Shown piece by piece: positions 23,261 to 25,675 of a stretch of 25,675 nucleotides of DNA; the stretch's first letter is position 1; each line of letters starts with the position of its first letter. The notes under the pieces were generated by a model, which saw only the letters and a list, made by a program, of their open reading frames with translations, had not been told where the DNA came from and did not search any database. The stretch is from Lachnospiraceae bacterium UBA4316 (GTDB lineage Bacteria; Bacillota; Clostridia; Lachnospirales; Lachnospiraceae), in NCBI GenBank assembly GCA_002394535.1, contig DGUG01000015.1, forward strand, positions 1 through 25,675. The letters are read 5' to 3'. A program made the translations under genes and the position numbers.

Positions 23261-24207
23261 GCGAAGTAACCGTAATAATACCGAATTACAACGGCATAAA
23301 GTATATAAAAGACTGTCTTGATTCTCTGCTTGTGCAGACTATGAAGGCTGACATAGTTGTCGTTGATAATGCTTCAACGGACGGCTCGGTTGATGTTATA
23401 AAAGGCTATGGCGATATTAAACTGATAGAACTTAAAGACAATTTCGGGTTCTGTCGTGCGGTTAACGAAGGAATTGCTGCCACAAATTCAAAATATGTTA
23501 TATTGCTTAATAACGATACAAAGGCTGAACCTGATTTTGTGGAAGAACTTTACAAAGCGATAGACAGTCATGATGACACTTTTTCTGTTGCATCCAAAAT
23601 GCTGCAGATGAATAACCCCGACCGGATCGATTCGGCGGGAGATCTGTATTGTGCGCTTGGCTGGGCATTTTCACTGGGAAAAGACAAAAAAAGCGATAAG
23701 TACAATAAGGAATCGGTTATCTTCTCGGCATGCGGGGGAGCTTCGATATACAGAAAAGAGTTGTTTGAGGTGATTGGTTATTTTGATGAGCTTCACTTCT
23801 CTTATCTTGAGGACGTTGATGTGGGATACAGGGCGAGGATCATGGGTTATGTAAACCGCTATACTCCGAAAGCCGTTGTGTATCATGCCGGAAGTGCTTC
23901 CACAGGCTCAAGGTACAATCCGTTCAAGGTAAGACTGGCGGCAAGAAACAGCTGGTATGTAATATACAAGAATATGCCGGCTCTCCAGATAATAATAAAT
24001 CTTCCGCTTTTTTTGATAGGATTCGGAGTAAAGGCTCTGTTTTTTATATTCAAGGGATACGGGCGTGAATACCTTTCGGGAATGAAGAGAGGTTATCTTA
24101 TGTGTGTGGAAGGGAGAAAATACCCTTTCGACCGTGCTTTTATCGGGAACTATTGCAAAATACAGCTGGAACTGTGGGTCAACATATTCAGAAGAGTATT
24201 CGGCTGA
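23257..24207 (+). CDS. GT2 glycosyltransferase, rhamnosyltransferase-like
   Basis: This 316-residue single-domain GT2 shows VTVIIPNYNGIKYI (4-17), IVVVDNASTDGS (33-44), DNFGFCRAVNEGI (61-73), VILLNNDTKAEPDF (81-94), CGGASIYRKELF (159-170) and FSYLEDVDVGYRARIMGY (181-198). This is the pattern of WbbL/RfbF-type rhamnosyltransferases. A C-terminal hydrophobic segment (about 246-266) probably binds it to the membrane. With rfbA/B/C present, rhamnose is the most likely donor, but GT2 donor choice cannot be read from sequence with certainty. The start overlaps the previous stop as ATGA. Confidence 0.88.
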   Translation: MSEVTVIIPNYNGIKYIKDCLDSLLVQTMKADIVVVDNASTDGSVDVIKGYGDIKLIELKDNFGFCRAVNEGIAATNSKYVILLNNDTKAEPDFVEELYKAIDSHDDTFSVASKMLQMNNPDRIDSAGDLYCALGWAFSLGKDKKSDKYNKESVIFSACGGASIYRKELFEVIGYFDELHFSYLEDVDVGYRARIMGYVNRYTPKAVVYHAGSASTGSRYNPFKVRLAARNSWYVIYKNMPALQIIINLPLFLIGFGVKALFFIFKGYGREYLSGMKRGYLMCVEGRKYPFDRAFIGNYCKIQLELWVNIFRRVFG

Positions 24208-24213
24208 TATATC

Positions 24214-24236
24214 GTGAACGAAATAAATTCGTTCAC
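24214..24236 (+). other. perfect 9-bp hairpin ahead of the WbaP-like gene
   Basis: GTGAACGAA (24214-24222) is exactly complementary to TTCGTTCAC (24228-24236) with loop ATAAA. It starts 6 bases after the upstream stop and ends 23 bases before the next ATG. No T-run follows, so classical termination is doubtful. It could be an operator-like palindrome, an mRNA processing site or an attenuator at the boundary before the initiating transferase gene. Confidence 0.55.
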
Positions 24237-24259
24237 TATAGCATATTAAGGGGAATCAG

Positions 24260-25660
24260 ATGATCAGAGACAATCAGCGGCTAATTAACCGCCTAACATT
24301 AATAATAGACGGGTTTGTAATAGTAGTAAGTTATCTGTTCGCTTATTTTCTGAAGTTTGAAAGCGGACTTCTGCTGTATGACGAAGGTTTGTCTGTGCAG
24401 ACATACATGACGGCATTATATTTTCTTGTGCCCGGGTATCTGATACTTTATTCCAAACTCGATCTGTACAGCACAAGACGGGCATCGGGAAGAAAAAGAG
24501 AGCTTCTGAATGTTATCAAGGCCAATACACTCGGGGCACTGATCTTTATGATGATCCTGTACCTGATCAACCAGCCCGATTTCTCAAGGCAGATGATCTT
24601 TATTTTCTGGGGTGTATGCATCTGTCTGGAAACGGCCGTCAGAAACATGATGAGAGCCCTTATGATGTTCTGGTGGAAGAAGGGTTACAACCTTAAATAT
24701 GTGCTGCTCATAGGCTATTCCGGATCGGCGGAAAGCTATATTAACAAAGTGCTGATTAACCCGCAGTGGGGCTATGTTATCAGGGGTATACTGGACGATA
24801 ATGTAGAAAGGGGAACCGAATATAAAGGTATAAAGGTTCTCGGTACTATAGACAATCTGTCACTTATCCTTCCTGAGAACAAGCTAGACGAGATAGCGAT
24901 CACCCTTCCGCTGGGACAGTACGGAAGGCTCAAGGAGATAGTCGGACTGTGCGAAAAATCAGGTGTTCATACTAAATTTATCCCGGATTACGCCGGAGTA
25001 ATCCCGAACAGGCCCTATACAGAGGACATTCAGGGACTGCCGGTTATCAATATACGCCGTGTTCCACTGAATAATACAATAAACAGCGTGGTAAAGAGAC
25101 TTGTTGATATTGTGGGTTCCGCAGTGGGAATAGTACTTGCTTCTCCCATAATGATAGTCTCGGCAATACTTATCAAGGCAACGAGCGATGGTCCGGTGAT
25201 TTTCTCCCAGGAGCGGGTAGGTTTACATAACAAGCCTTTTAAGATGTATAAATTCAGAACGATGATCGAGCAGACAGAAGCCGAGGAGGCTAAGGGCTGG
25301 ACTACGAAGGACGATCCGAGAGTTACGAAGATAGGAAGGTTCCTCAGAAGGACGAGCCTTGACGAGCTTCCGCAGCTTTTCAATATATTTATCGGACAGA
25401 TGTCTCTTGTGGGACCGAGACCTGAGAGACCGCAGTTTGTTGAGAAGTTCAGGGAAGAGATTCCGAGATATATGATCAAACATCAGGTTCGTCCCGGACT
25501 TACCGGATGGGCCCAGATCAACGGACTTCGCGGAGATACATCAATTGAGAAGAGGATAGAGCACGACCTTTATTATATCGAGAACTGGACTTTGGAGTTT
25601 GATATAAAGATATTGCTGCTTACGGTATTCAGAGGATTTATAAACAAAAATGCTTATTGA
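24260..25660 (+). CDS. polyprenyl-phosphate sugar-1-phosphate transferase (WbaP/CpsE-like initiating enzyme)
   Basis: This 466-residue integral membrane protein transfers a sugar phosphate from a nucleotide sugar to undecaprenyl phosphate and so starts polysaccharide assembly. About four N-terminal membrane segments (10-130) precede a soluble Rossmann-like region (YVLLIGYSGSAESYI, 147-161). A further hydrophobic segment at about 283-305 leads into the conserved catalytic domain: FSQERVGLHNKPFKMYKFRT (315-334), RRTSLDELPQLFNI (363-376) with the catalytic Asp-Glu pair D368-E369, SLVGPRPERP (382-391) and KHQVRPGLTGWAQINGLRG (407-425). Length is typical of the full five-helix form. AAGGGGA precedes the ATG. 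Which sugar it uses (glucose, galactose or other) is not evident. Confidence 0.95.
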   Translation: MIRDNQRLINRLTLIIDGFVIVVSYLFAYFLKFESGLLLYDEGLSVQTYMTALYFLVPGYLILYSKLDLYSTRRASGRKRELLNVIKANTLGALIFMMILYLINQPDFSRQMIFIFWGVCICLETAVRNMMRALMMFWWKKGYNLKYVLLIGYSGSAESYINKVLINPQWGYVIRGILDDNVERGTEYKGIKVLGTIDNLSLILPENKLDEIAITLPLGQYGRLKEIVGLCEKSGVHTKFIPDYAGVIPNRPYTEDIQGLPVINIRRVPLNNTINSVVKRLVDIVGSAVGIVLASPIMIVSAILIKATSDGPVIFSQERVGLHNKPFKMYKFRTMIEQTEAEEAKGWTTKDDPRVTKIGRFLRRTSLDELPQLFNIFIGQMSLVGPRPERPQFVEKFREEIPRYMIKHQVRPGLTGWAQINGLRGDTSIEKRIEHDLYYIENWTLEFDIKILLLTVFRGFINKNAY

Positions 25661-25675
25661 CATAATCATTCCAAC
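25650..25675 (+). CDS. start of a GT2 glycosyltransferase, cut by the right edge
   Basis: An ATG at 25650 opens a frame reading MLIDIIIP before the window ends. This is the usual first beta strand of a GT2 enzyme (hydrophobics then I-I-P). It overlaps the upstream stop by 11 bases, as is common in this locus. Only eight full codons are visible, so the call is tentative. Confidence 0.55.

Noticed and set aside
1..25675. tRNA, rRNA, CRISPR arrays, insertion sequences, riboswitches
   Set aside because: Nothing resembling these was seen; coding sequence fills nearly the whole window and no transposase-like protein is encoded.

Overview
The window is one uninterrupted plus-strand stretch of a cell-surface polysaccharide biosynthesis and export locus. 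Genes are packed head to tail, mostly with 1-35 base overlaps or short gaps; the longest non-coding gap is 69 bases. The moderate GC content, frequent AGA/ATA codons, strong AGGAGG-type ribosome binding sites and a membrane-anchored GH25 lysozyme with a Pro-Thr linker suggest an anaerobic Firmicute, most likely Lachnospiraceae (Butyrivibrio/Roseburia-like). That assignment is inferred from style, not from a database match. Both edges cut genes: the end of rfbB on the left and the first codons of a family 2 glycosyltransferase on the right.

Layout. (1) 1-4364: dTDP-L-rhamnose supply (rfbB end, rfbA, rfbC), with a membrane-anchored GH25 muramidase gene between rfbA and rfbC; rfbD is not in the window. 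(2) 4361-6693: ABC exporter, permease (Wzm) and ATPase (Wzt) with a C-terminal polysaccharide-recognition-type domain. (3) 6727-13098: a large methyltransferase-kinase fusion resembling the WbdD chain terminator, then two large tandem-domain GT2 proteins. (4) 13136-14863: phosphoglucomutase, feeding Glc-1-P to RfbA. (5) 14835-19273: a module that looks dependent on polyprenyl-phosphate sugars: GT87-type membrane glycosyltransferase, GtrA-like flippase, SGNH/SASA esterase lipoprotein, GtrB/DPM1-like GT2 and an LPG-synthase-TM/flippase-like protein. (6) 19276-21786: a kinase-like protein, an EcbF/BcbF-like HAD phosphatase and a nucleotidyltransferase, which read as a three-step route to an unidentified nucleotide-activated group. 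(7) 21794-25675: two more GT2 enzymes, a WbaP-type initiating sugar-phosphate transferase and the start of another GT2.

Working model (inference): the WbaP-like enzyme primes undecaprenyl phosphate. The GT2 proteins build a rhamnose-containing chain in the cytoplasm. The methyltransferase-kinase caps it, the Wzt C-terminal domain recognises the cap, and Wzm/Wzt exports it. The GT87/GtrA/GtrB set then decorates the chain outside the membrane, and the lipoprotein esterase may trim O-acetyl groups. The most interesting parts are the WbdD-like capping enzyme in a likely Gram-positive lineage, the kinase/phosphatase/nucleotidyltransferase cassette of unknown product, and a trio of tandem GT2 proteins in which different domains have lost their catalytic residues.
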